Assembly: GCA_030248195.1 (NCBI GenBank) | Contig: JASAND010028375.1 | Location: forward strand, 1-64,000 | DNA length: 64,000 bases | DNA from: Trissonchulus latispiculum | Lineage: Eukaryota; Nematoda; Enoplea; Enoplida; Ironidae | Reading direction: 5' to 3' | Part shown: in pieces, positions 25,532 to 35,781 of the stretch | Position numbering within the stretch: the stretch's first letter is position 1 | How the letters are laid out: each line of letters starts with the position of its first letter | Notes under the pieces: model-generated | What the model was told of the DNA's origin: nothing | The model's input: only the letters and a program-made list of their open reading frames with translations | The model's database searches: none | Program-made: the position numbers and the translations under genes

Positions 25532-26082
25532 GCCCTATTTCTTTAAAGATTAAAGGGACTAGATTAAAATTAATCCACATTAAAGAAATAGCACCTCGGA
25601 TTAAACGGATTAAAATTTAAGCCAGCGAGTTAAACAAGTTAAGCGGATTAAATTTAATCCTATTTCTTTAATGCACCTAGGATTAAAATTTTAATCTAAT
25701 CCTGTTTCTTTATTCACACTGCGGATTAAAAAATCAACGAGTTAATTTTAATCCGACCTGCTTAATCGCTGTTTTAATCCGTTTAATCCGTCGCCTGTAG
25801 TTTCAACTAGTTTTTAAACCTCGTGCAGTTACGCTAATTAAACGGATTAAAAGTAGGCGGATTAAAATGTTTACTTTAATCGCTGTTTCTTTAATGTCGC
25901 TTCTTTAATGGATTAAAATTAACTCGTTTAATCCGCGGATTTAAAACGTCCGGATTAAACGAGTTAATTTTAATCCGTTTAATCCGTTTAATCCAGTATT
26001 AAAGAAATAGCAATTAAAATTTTAATGCGGCTGATCTTTAATCTGTTTAATCCGACCATTTTAATCTTTAAAAAATAGGCCC
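25532..26082. mobile_element. MITE, GCCCTATTTCTTTAAAG family, copy 2
   Basis: Same ends and interior as the copy about 60 bp to the left, in the same orientation. TATG flanks both ends (25528-25531, 26083-26086). Different duplications show two separate insertions rather than a tandem copy. Confidence 0.8.
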
Positions 26083-26518
26083 TATGTATCACATTTTCTT
26101 TGTCAGCCCTTACGGTAGCTTTCGTTTAGTCAGTATGTTCGTAGTTCGTTCAGAAAAATGGACAAGAGACGGAGAGGCGAAGGTCAAGGAAAGAAAACTT
26201 GATCCCCAAGCAGTTCTGACGTACGGTTATTTCAGTCACCCTCAGAGGGCAGCAAATGTTGTTCCTGCCAACAGAGGCCGCCCTCTCAGATCTACATAGG
26301 CACTATTTTTCTGGCTGACTTTTGAGGTATCGGTGCTGAGATCGCTGGAATCCTTGAGAGATAATCCCTTTTGATCATCTTTTCTGGTAGCCTTTTTTGA
26401 AGTTTCGCCACAACAGTGAAATGCTGATATTGATTTTTGGAGCTGACAGGTTTTTTAGTTACTGGCCAGGCGAGTAGACTTCCTGAATGTCGACCTCAGG
26501 CCGGAATAAACTTCAATG

Positions 26519-27805
26519 TAGTGATGTTTCAAGCACTGAAACTGAAACTGAAACTATTTTGGGATGAGACCTGAAATTGAAACTGAAACTAAAACTGTTT
26601 TTATGCGGCCGACAGAAACTGAAAATAAAACTGAAACTAGATGGGGTGAAGACCTGAAATTCGGACTCAGTCTTTTTTCAAAACTTGAAGATTTGAAGGT
26701 TTTAAAAGGGGTTTTCGTTAATACTCTGCAGTAGGAGTAGAAATAATCATAAATTTATGCATTTTAGTATGTCTCAGGGCTGGAAACTGCAGTTTTCCGA
26801 ATGAACTGAAACTGAAACTGAAACACCGACTGAAACTAAAACTGAAACTATTCTGGAACTAGCGAAGTTGCGAGAAAGGGTTGCCGCGGCATTTTCCCTT
26901 TGGGGGGACGGATTTTCAGAAGAATGCAACAGTATTTTGGTCGTAATTTTCGCTACACGCATTTCCCGAAAATGCCGCAAGCAGAAAAGTTGTTCAGCTC
27001 GACGAGCTCTTTCATTTGAGTACCATATTGACCACATTTGAAGAAATTTTTTAAAATCCGGGTTTTCGTGAATTCCCGGAGTTTCAGTTTTTCGGCTGTA
27101 ACTTTCGCTAGACGCATTTCCGGAAAATGCCGCAAGCAGAAAAGTTGTTCAGCTCGATGAGCTCTTTCATTTGAGTACCATATTGACCACTTTTGAAGAA
27201 CTTTTTTAAAATCCGGGTTTTCGTGAATTCCCGGATTTTCAGTTTTTCGGCTGTAACTTTCGCTAGACGCATTTCCGGAAAATGTCGCAAGAAGGAAAGT
27301 TGCTCAGCTCGACGAGCTCTTTCATTTAAGTACCATATCGACCACTTTCGTAAAAATTTTTCAAAATCCGGAATTTTCCGGGTCCAATATCTCGAAATCC
27401 GTAAATTTTCCGGAAATTTCGATTTCAGTTTCGAAATCAGCGTTATCGAATTACCCTATGCCCAACTTTTAAGCGAAATCGGGGACAAAAAATTTTTACG
27501 TTTCCCTTGGTCCCCCCTTACCATTTTAAAAAATTCCGGGAGCCGCCATTCCCGGAATCCGGGAAATACTGGACTGTCCGCGCTTCAGTCAACACTTCAC
27601 CCCACCCCAAACCTCCACTGAAAATTTCAGCCCAATCGGTCCACCCAATCAAAAGTTAGAGGGGGGGGGAGGGGGTGGTAACGAGATGAATAATAATAAT
27701 AATAAAGGGACATACCCAGATGAAAGGGTTGCCTTTTTGTGAAAAAGCGGCAACCCAATAAGACCTGAAACTGAAACGAAAATCGGTTACTGAAACAGCA
27801 CTATT
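26519..27805. mobile_element. GTTTCAG-family hAT-like element, interrupted
   Basis: Starts TAGTGATGTTTCAAGCACTG and ends with the inverse of TAGTGCTGTTTCAGTAACCG. CTGAAA arrays surround a core shared with the truncated copy at 19865. About 26870-27755 is a later insertion containing 155-bp tandem repeats. I find no clear target duplication. Confidence 0.7.
26943..27360. repeat. 155-bp tandem repeat, about 2.7 units
   Basis: CGCTANACGCATTTCC recurs at about 26952, 27107 and 27262. Units share AAGTTGNTCAGCTCGA and TTTCATTTNAGTACCATAT. The host insertion has GGGTTGCCGC at about 26878 and its inverse at about 27745, so it is itself a foldback. ORFs of 60 and 142 codons are repeat translation. 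Confidence 0.8.
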
Positions 27806-28047
27806 GAATAGAATGACAATTGACTTGACAAACAACAAAAACTTGTAATACCTTATCCATTGTACTCACTATTGTACAATAATTTTCTTGGTTTTGGTTT
27901 CAGGAAAATGTCCATTTGGATCCCAACCGGATACGGACACTCCATTCGATCCGAACTCTGACCCAAGTACTGCCCCTGTTGCGACTTCTAGCTCAGCTAC
28001 TGATTCTGAACCAGGCAAATATCATTTAGTGTTAGCACAGTGTGCGG

Positions 28048-28197
28048 TAGTGTTGTTTCAGCAGCCGATTCTAGTTTCAGTTTCAGTTTCAGTTTCAGTT
28101 GTCAACGTAAAATAATTTCATTTTAAGTTTAAGTTTCAGTCGGAGTTTCATGTTTCTTCTCAAAATAGTTTCAGTTTCAGTGACTGAAAAATCAGTA
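28048..28197. mobile_element. hAT-like MITE, GTTTCAG family (150 bp)
   Basis: TAGTGTTGTTTCAGCAG at the left, inverse of TACTGATTTTTCAGTCACTG at the right. GTGTGCGG at 28040-28047 and 28198-28205 is a perfect 8-bp target duplication, the hAT hallmark. The interior is nearly all GTTTCA units. Confidence 0.9.
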
Positions 28198-28335
28198 GTG
28201 TGCGGTAAATTATTTACACTTTGAATCGTGAAGCATCAAAGACAGAGAACCACCAGAACAATTCAAAATGTTGTATGTTTAGTGACAATAAATAAGTGTA
28301 GTAAGTGTATACAATGTATATCTTCCACATACTGG

Positions 28336-29015
28336 CAAGAGTGCATAATTGCACTATACATAAGAAGAAGAGTAAGCCACTAGAGGGCTTTTCTTCTTGG
28401 CATTGCGTAACGGTGCTCCGACCACAATACGCGAATGTTCCCCCGTTTGGTGGGGGGGTAGCTCTCTTCGACAAAGCATACCCCCCCTCCGTTTGGTGGG
28501 GGGGTAGCAGAAAAGAGGTCCCCGTTTGGTGGGGGGTAGCCAACAGCCAATCAGATTGCAGAGACCCCCTCCCCGTTTGGTGGGGGGGTAGAGCAGAGGA
28601 TTACGGTAGTTTTTGTTCTATTCGAAAATGGGTCCCCGTTTGGTGGGGGGGGTATGCAAAAGGGGTCCCCGTTTTGTGGGGGTATGCAAAGGGGTCCCCG
28701 TTTGGGGGGGGGGGTCGCCAACAGCCAATCAAGCCATTCCTAGCCTGACTTGGCGACCCCCCCCCAAACGGGGACCTCCTTCTGCCTACCGCCCCACCAA
28801 ACGGGGACCCCTTTTACATACCCCCCACCAAACGGGGACCTGTTTTTGCTAGCCCCCCCACCAAACGGGAAGGGGGTATGCTTGCCGACCCCCCCACCGA
28901 ACGGGGGAACATTCGCGTATTGTGGTCGGAGCACCGTTACGCAATGCCAAGAAGAGAAGCCCTCTAGTGGCTTACTCTTCTTCTATAATATAAAGGAATT
29001 AATTATGGACTCTTG
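28336..29015. mobile_element. Foldback of the CAAGAGT family with G-rich internal repeats
   Basis: Ends CAAGAGTGCATAATT and the inverse of CAAGAGTCCATAATT. ATACTGG at 28329-28335 and 29016-29022 is a perfect 7-bp target duplication. Long arms (28363-28455 against 28890-28983) are almost identical. The centre holds repeated GTCCCCGTTTGGTGGGGGGG on the left half and its inverse on the right. ORFs on both strands are these repeats. 29016-29830 shows no gene. Confidence 0.85.
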
Positions 29016-29830
29016 ATACTGGGTATAGTCCTTTCATTTGCTTGTACCCAAAATGTATGGAATTGAAGACGGAGTTTAACCTGCATCTTTTTCTGAGCTT
29101 TCGGATGGAAATTTTTTTACAAAAAATCCAAATACTAAGTGTTAGCTAAGCTGCTGCTAATCAGATTTTGTCCGATTTAAACCGGCAAGAAGCCAATCAT
29201 CTTCGATTAGTTCATTCACTCATGTATTTGCGTAGCTTGCCTGGTAACCATCAGGTGTGGCCTAATGTTGCCAATACATACTTCTGGTGTAGTCGTAGTC
29301 CATAGGAAAGTGTTGAGAAGCGGGGATGAAAACAAATATGAAAATTAGTTCTGATCCAGTTAGCATAATTGCAGAGTTTTCGTTGACTTCTTGCCATACC
29401 ATTTCTGAAGTCATAATTAATGTCAATATTATCGTGTGTGGTCTTAAGCAGTCCATTTTCTAATCAAGTGTGAAGAAAGGTGTTACATAAACCGTGAAAG
29501 TGTCAAAACAGCACAACTGACAAACTCACTTTTAGGAGTTTTTCTTTTGTATTGGTGGACAAAAATGTAACCTATTGTCTTCCTGTTTACGTAAACAAGT
29601 AGTATTTAGTAATATGTTATTTTAGTAGTCTAATGACTGACTGGCATTAAATTACTACTACTGCTACTAGTAGCAGGTGCTCCTCTTATTCTTAGCCAAA
29701 GCTTTAGTTTATGTTTTAGCACTGCTTGTACTGTTCATGGTATATAAAATACTAAACATTAATCATTGCTTGAATAACACTGTTTTGCTGCAGCTTTTGA
29801 GCTTATAAAATTCAATCTAATACACTCTAA

Positions 29831-29867
29831 TTATGCCCACTTCAATATGAAGTGGGCATAAATGTCT

Positions 29868-29916
<49 letters not shown>
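29831..29916. repeat. Perfect 14-bp hairpin beside a (TA)n tract
   Basis: TTATGCCCACTTCA, three bases, then its exact inverse (29831-29861), followed by AT dinucleotides from about 29868. The hairpin has no T-run after it; in a eukaryotic context it is a structural oddity rather than a terminator. Confidence 0.75.
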
Positions 29917-29918
<2 letters not shown>

Positions 29919-30055
29919 TCGTCGCTGTACTAAATTAAAGTCCATTTCTACTGTGATAGTACTACTAATTACAGGCTCTGGTCTATTGCTTCTGTATACA
30001 CAATTAGTCATACTTTGTTTGCTTCAGTTTTACCATTATCATATCCAAACTCAAT

Positions 30056-33000
30056 ATGCACATTGCAAGTTTTGCATTCTTGGTCCTTTGTGCAATGTTC
30101 TCAGCAAGTAACCTGAAGGTATGCAGAGAAAATTTATTCGTCTAGAATTTCCTTGACTGCATGAAAATATATTATGCTTTCTTGGTGAACACTAACACTG
30201 CGTAATAGTTAATAACCAAGTTTTGAAACTTGAAAGCACCAACGTAAAATCATTTGGTTGTTGTTTCAATTGCTGAAGCCTCACACAGAAATGCACACAC
30301 ACGGACGTACACAAACGTTTTTTCTCCGGCGCAGCTTTAAGTGTATATATGGAATTAATTTCTTACAAGAAACCATAGGTCCCACTTTTCAAACGATAGC
30401 ATAAGGTTAGATTAAGAGTACATAATAACTATAAGTGTGACAAGCGTCAAGCTCTTAGTTATTAGGCTTGGGGACATAGTCTGCACGATAATGGCTGACC
30501 CCCCCCCCACAAATTAGACCCACCACTTCAAAGAAATTCGCACGCTATGCTTGTGTGCTGAAGTTCGCAACAGACGCACATTGAACTAACTGAGTAGTTG
30601 TGTTTTCGAGCTTTAGAACGTAGGCATAGCGTGCGAATTTCTTTGAAGTGATGGGTCTAATTTGTGGGGGGGGGGTCAGCCGTTATCGTGCAGATCATGT
30701 CCCAAGTCGTAACAACTAAGAGCTTGCTTGACGCTTGTCACACTCTTAGCTATTATGTACTCGATTAATTCTCCATGTTTATATTTAGGTCGCAGCTGAA
30801 GAAGCCAGTTCAAAAATGCGCACCAACTTTTATTGTTTACGAAGAGCCAGTCTTGCTTGCACAAGAAGGTAGGTAGAGAAAAGTTGCGAAGTTGTTAAGG
30901 TGGTGATTCCTTTTGGGCACATATTGTTATTTGGCGGCACAAATCAAGATGAAATTTGATGAAACTTTCCGAAATAAGTTCTCTTAGCGTTCTAACACCC
31001 TCCGCGCAATCCCGATTCAAAAATTCGAGATTTCCGGTCAGAGTGGTTTTTCCCAATTTCTGAACGTTCGGCAGCAGCTATACAGTTATGACTATATTCA
31101 TTCGAAAGATCTCATTGAGCTTCACATTTTTGCTTTTTAAAGCAAGTTTCTAGCTTTTCTGTACCGTGAGACATAGCCGATTTTCTTGTTTTGGCTTCTA
31201 AAACTTGTCATTTTTGCAGAAATCAAATAATCCAACATTTCTTGAACTACACAAGCCGTAAAATCAAACTAAGGGCGTCGATCCGAAGGTCCCACAGGGA
31301 CAAATTATCCGAAGCATGATCGTCTTCCAACTGCTATCCTGTAGGCTACTATCATAAAAAAAGTAGTTTTTGCAAAAACACGACCAATGTTTTTCTAAGG
31401 ATTGTGGAGCATTCACCATGCAAGCTGGAGGGCTGTTACTGAACAAATGTGTTCTGCACAAATATACCCAGGGACGATTTTTTAGTTGCCCCGATTGCTG
31501 CTTTCTAGCTAAAGTAATCGCTTGACATATTTGGAAAAAGTATGCGAAATACAGGTTATGCACACATTTCAGCTTATTTCTCTATAACGAAGAGCGATTT
31601 CACAATAAATAAAAAATCGACCCCAGCCATTTGATGGAGGTATTGAATGATATAACCGATGTCTCGCGAAAAATTTACTGGAGTCTGCAAAAAATCTGGA
31701 AAATTATACTTCTTCTAAAATGTGTTAAAAATATTTTAGAAATGTAACATTAGTTTCATGGTATGCATTAAAAAGAGAAAATGTCAAGCTACATTTTGAT
31801 ATAAAAATGGCTTCTTAACTCCAAGTAATGAATGAGTAATAATGGTGCAAACTTTATGTGACCAAAGGGAATCACCACCTTACGATATTGTTTAATATTA
31901 CAATTACTTATACAGCTATTAGAGAAAGGAATTCTCGGTCAAGCAAAGTTAGCCGTTAACACATTGAAAGGTTTTGGACTGAGCTTACGTAACTTCATAA
32001 ACATGCCAAATACTTCAACTCAAATCCTACTGGTTTAACCCGTACTAAACAAACTCCCTATCATAAACACACAGATCTTCTATCTAAATGGTTTCATATA
32101 ATGCAACTCTTTGCTTTAGCTGCCGTAAGGAATCACGTGCCACGCTCTCATTAACAGGCACGAAATGGGCAAGTCGAAAATGCTATCGAAACGGCAAGAA
32201 GCAAACAAGGCGATTGTTTAAGGAAAGCAGAAAATGCTATAAAAATGTGAACCAACGGTAATTTCATTGTTAAATTTTGTTAGCCAGATAATAATTGTTC
32301 TTTATTTCTAAGCATTATGTTAATATAGAAAGCCTCGCTTTAACTTAGCTTAACAGTAGGACTGTTTCCTGAATCATGAGTTGGTTAGATTTTAAGATTT
32401 ACGCAGGTGAACACACTGTTTTTGTTTCGACTTGTTACAAGCAGCTTTGTCACAAACTATCTGAAATATAATTTTGATGGTAATTCTTTCCGGCTTTACA
32501 GCTGTGTAGTTTGGAATCCGTTAGAATTCATAAGAACTCTTCCTGACAACTGCCCATTTCTGTCAAAGTGCTTTAACCGTCAAGCCTGTCAGCAAGCTTT
32601 TGACCGGTGCCAGAAGAAACACAGGTAAGAAATGTAATCGAAAAATGCGTGCAAATTTCTTTGAAATGATGGGTTCAATTTGTGGATGGTCAACAGAGCA
32701 TAGTTTTTGCTCTGATAACAGAGACTAGGCTTAGTGTCATACTCCTATCATTATGTACTCTTGACATTAGTAATAACGTGGAAGTTCAAGGAAACCTTTA
32801 AAATACTTTCTAAAATATTCACAAATGTATGCTTATATCTGGAACATTTGAAAAAACAGATGCAGTACAAATCAAGAAAATTCATTGACCATTGATCACT
32901 GCTTCCAATCTGTGGAGTCTGCATTTCAACGGAGCGAAAGCTGCACAAAGATTGCCGAAATTATTGAAAGCGAAGACACCTGCAAGCGTGATGTTTCAAC

Positions 33001-35532
33001 AACTGCAGAAAACACAACAACAGGTATCAACCAGCATGTCTAACTAAACAGATAGCAATTTGATTTTCATACAAAAATAAAACTTTATAAGTGCTGTATA
33101 GTACGTCAATTTCTTGATAATTGGCAGACTGATTAATGAGTTCTATTGATTAATCACAATAGGAGGGGATAATAGCTGAGAATAGGAATAAGATCCTGAT
33201 GGTATAATAGGCCATAGCTGGGTAAAACATAATGTTTTAGAATCGAGCTGGCCAAAGTCAAGGCCACTGCGAACAAGCACCATGCGCAAACCAACTGAAA
33301 CATCACTTCCAACAACGACAATGTGTCCACTGGCACTGGCACTCTATCACAAGATGGCTAATGTGTCCGGGTTCATTGATAATTTGTACACAACTGCCAA
33401 AGATGAAGGAACAATTCACACCTTTGAAGGAACTCAAGGTTATTGTTCGTCGGCAGAAATTCCTGGAGTCCAAATGGCACCTGCTAGCCGGCTGTATTTT
33501 CCCAATACTTACGATCACCTTGTAACTGTAAGAGAAGGTAGGCGGCTTCTGCAGCTTCACGTAAATGTGCTTTAGAATATTGTCCCCAATTTAGAGTGTT
33601 TTAACACTAGCTTCTAACATTCAGCATTTCTTATTTTTCTATATTTTTTGCTCGCAGTAGTGAAGCTTTTCCCACGATAATTTGTAGAATGAGGTTGTGT
33701 GTATATTAAATGCTTCAACTAGTGCAACAAGTGACGTGTTTCTTTTTGCTTCAATCATAATAACATGCACTAGCGGTCATAGATGGACTAACAAGGGTAA
33801 GAAAAACCATAAGCTGGACTACTATAAAGCTTAAAAGTTTACTTGCTAGAAGGAGGTAATTTGGCTAAGTGTTTGGAAAATTTCCTAATTAAGATTGTTC
33901 CAGAATCAGGTGCTATGTATTTAAAAACGTCTTCAGTCATTTGCTATAGAGATCGCAAGAAATCGCTAAGTTCTTCAAATAGAAATACTTTAAAAGATTA
34001 TTTACCTAGAATTTTGAAGACAAAGCAACTTTGCTGAGTCAAAACGAATAAAAATGTGCACCGGTTCCCAACGTCGCTGAACATATGGATGCTGAAATGA
34101 TTTTCCATATTAACCAACAATCACACTCAACCGGAACAGCAAAGCAAATCACTTTTCAGATATTTTGAATGCAGCACTAAGCAATGGCTACGTTCTGGAA
34201 CCAACACTCTGCTACGTCATATCTAATCCCAAACGCCTAGATCCCGAAAAGTACAGAGCTACGCATCTTATGACGAGAGATGATTCACACAGACTAGCCA
34301 GTTCCGACCAAATTGGCGACCTGGTCGCTGAAGGATGGGTTGATCTGGGGATTGATCATTACTTGTTCACCCAACCCGTATGTGACTCATCCGAGATTCA
34401 TCGTACTGACTGAAAATGCATTGACTTGCAAGTGGCTACGGAGCTCGATAGCAATTTTTAAATTAAAGTTGTGTCTACGATGTACTGGTTGCAACAAAGT
34501 ACTAACTAACCGAATTAAAAGCTTTCATAATAACAACTTACATATACAAATACAAGGGTTGTTAATCAATTAATTTAATCAACCTGTTAATCAATTCCCC
34601 AGTAAGTGAACTAAAATTCTAAAATTAGAGTTGTGGAGTTGTTAAATTAATTAAAGCCAATCAATTACTGTTTGAAACTAAAACAACACGTTTGGCCAAA
34701 CTGGTTTGTTAAATTTTGTTAAATTTTTTGGAAAAATTAAAATACTTGTCTAATAAATAATTTAGATTTTAGATTTAGATAAGTATTTAGATCATATAAA
34801 AGTAAATTCATCATAGTATCCATCCTAACAAAATTGGAAAAACTTCCGAAACAAAGTCAGAAATTGGATACTGTAGATTTTAGGCGTATGTAGGAATCAG
34901 AGATTTGCGAAAACATTCTTTAGGCGTAAGTAGGAATGTGAGTTTTGACAGAAATAATTAGGAATGTAGAAATTGGAGTGTTGAAAGCTATTAGGTATAA
35001 GTAGGATAGTCGTAATTAGGAGTAAGCATTATAATAGTAAATTCATTAGAGGCATTGAAACTGTCCCCATAAGCATTAATAACGTGGGCGGGGAATCAAG
35101 GGGTGCAGACCCCCCAGACCGGCAAAAAACGGGTAGACCCCCTCGTCCGTGAAAGGAAAAAAGGCTAAACCCCTCAGCGATTTTTACCAAAAACTGGTAA
35201 TTTTTTAGCAAATTTTAGCAATTTTTTCAAAAACTTTTTTAAAATCGCTAAAACTTCTTTACTAATTTTTGTCAAAAACGTTAAAAATTCGCAATATTTA
35301 CTAATTTCGGGACAGAACACCTTAAAATATGGAATTTTTCAGGGGTAGAGCCTTCCCCGAGGTCGGGGTAGAAGACCCCCCAGAATCGGACCCCGTGTTA
35401 ATGTATGCCCAGCAGTTCACCAAAACCTCATGTGGAAATTCAACTACCGAATCAGTCACATACCCAGCAACCGATCTTTTCAAGTTTCCATATTTAGTTG
35501 AATACGAAGGCGCAAGTCAGTGTAGCGTTTAA
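30056..35532 (+). CDS. Secreted Cys-rich protein with DUF5648-like C-terminal repeats
   Basis: Eight exons join in phase to 400 residues: 30056-30118, 30789-30868, 32120-32257, 32502-32624, 32860-33023, 33241-33537, 34160-34377, 35413-35532. Exon 1 is a signal peptide (MHIASFAFLVLCAMFSAS). Residues 36-178 hold many Cys in CxxxxxxxC and CxxxC spacings and many Arg/Lys; I do not recognise the fold. Residues 182-216 are a Thr/Ser/Pro linker. Residues 218-361 fit the DUF5648 pattern, in which LYR, DHFYTT, E and GY-E-GYV recur: here ALYHK with NLYTTAKDE, then SRLYFPNTYDHLVTVRE with GYVLEPTLCYV, then KYRATHLMTRDDSHRLAS with GWVDLGIDHYLF. DUF5648 modules occur in secreted and cell-surface proteins; function is not established. 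The last exon is the least certain; without the GTATGT donor at 34378 the frame would stop at about 34413. Confidence 0.68.
30413..30766. mobile_element. Foldback, CAAGAGTACATAAT family
   Basis: TAAGAGTACATAATAACTA at the left, inverse at the right, with GATTA repeated at both outer edges. Arms run inward through GACAAGCGTCAAGC and a C-run/G-run pair (about 30496 and 30666) to the shared CGCACGCTATGC motif. It lies in intron 1 of the secreted-protein gene. Confidence 0.8.
30898..31880. mobile_element. MITE, AGGTGGTGATTCC family, copy 3
   Basis: TA, AGGTGGTGATTCCTTTTGG at the left; CCAAAGGGAATCACCACCT then TA at the right. It is the best preserved copy, 983 bp, in intron 2 of the secreted-protein gene, in the same orientation as copy 1 and opposite to copy 2. 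Confidence 0.85.
32637..32763. mobile_element. Partial CAAGAGTACATAAT-family element
   Basis: Right half only: TTTCTTTGAAATGATGGGTT, then AGCATAGTTTTTGCTCTGAT, ending ATTATGTACTCTTG. It matches the right arm of the 38315 copy. It lies in an intron of the secreted-protein gene. Confidence 0.7.
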
Positions 35533-35781
35533 GCTATCAGGTAAACTTAGAGACAAACCATCAACGAAAAGATGACAAAGATATTAAATACAACATGGCC
35601 CCTGAAGAGCCATGTTTCATGTCTGCTTGCTTATTTCATAGCATAATCCTTGGTACCACAAAAGTAGCGCTCGTAGGTACGTAGCTTATCACACGTTATT
35701 AACCTATGGGAGCGGCAATTCATATTTCGTTAACAACTTAAAAGTCAAGAGATAAACATCGTATATTAATAATCTTCTAGT

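Noticed and set aside
27888..28115. Open frame after a TTTCAG acceptor with CPFGSQPDTDTPFD and a Ser/Thr tail
   Set aside because: No donor, no partner exons nearby, and it runs into a 150-bp MITE. Could be an orphan exon, but I cannot support it.
28214..29016. Several ORFs of 64 to 147 codons on both strands
   Set aside because: Translations of the CCCCGTTTGGTGGGG foldback.
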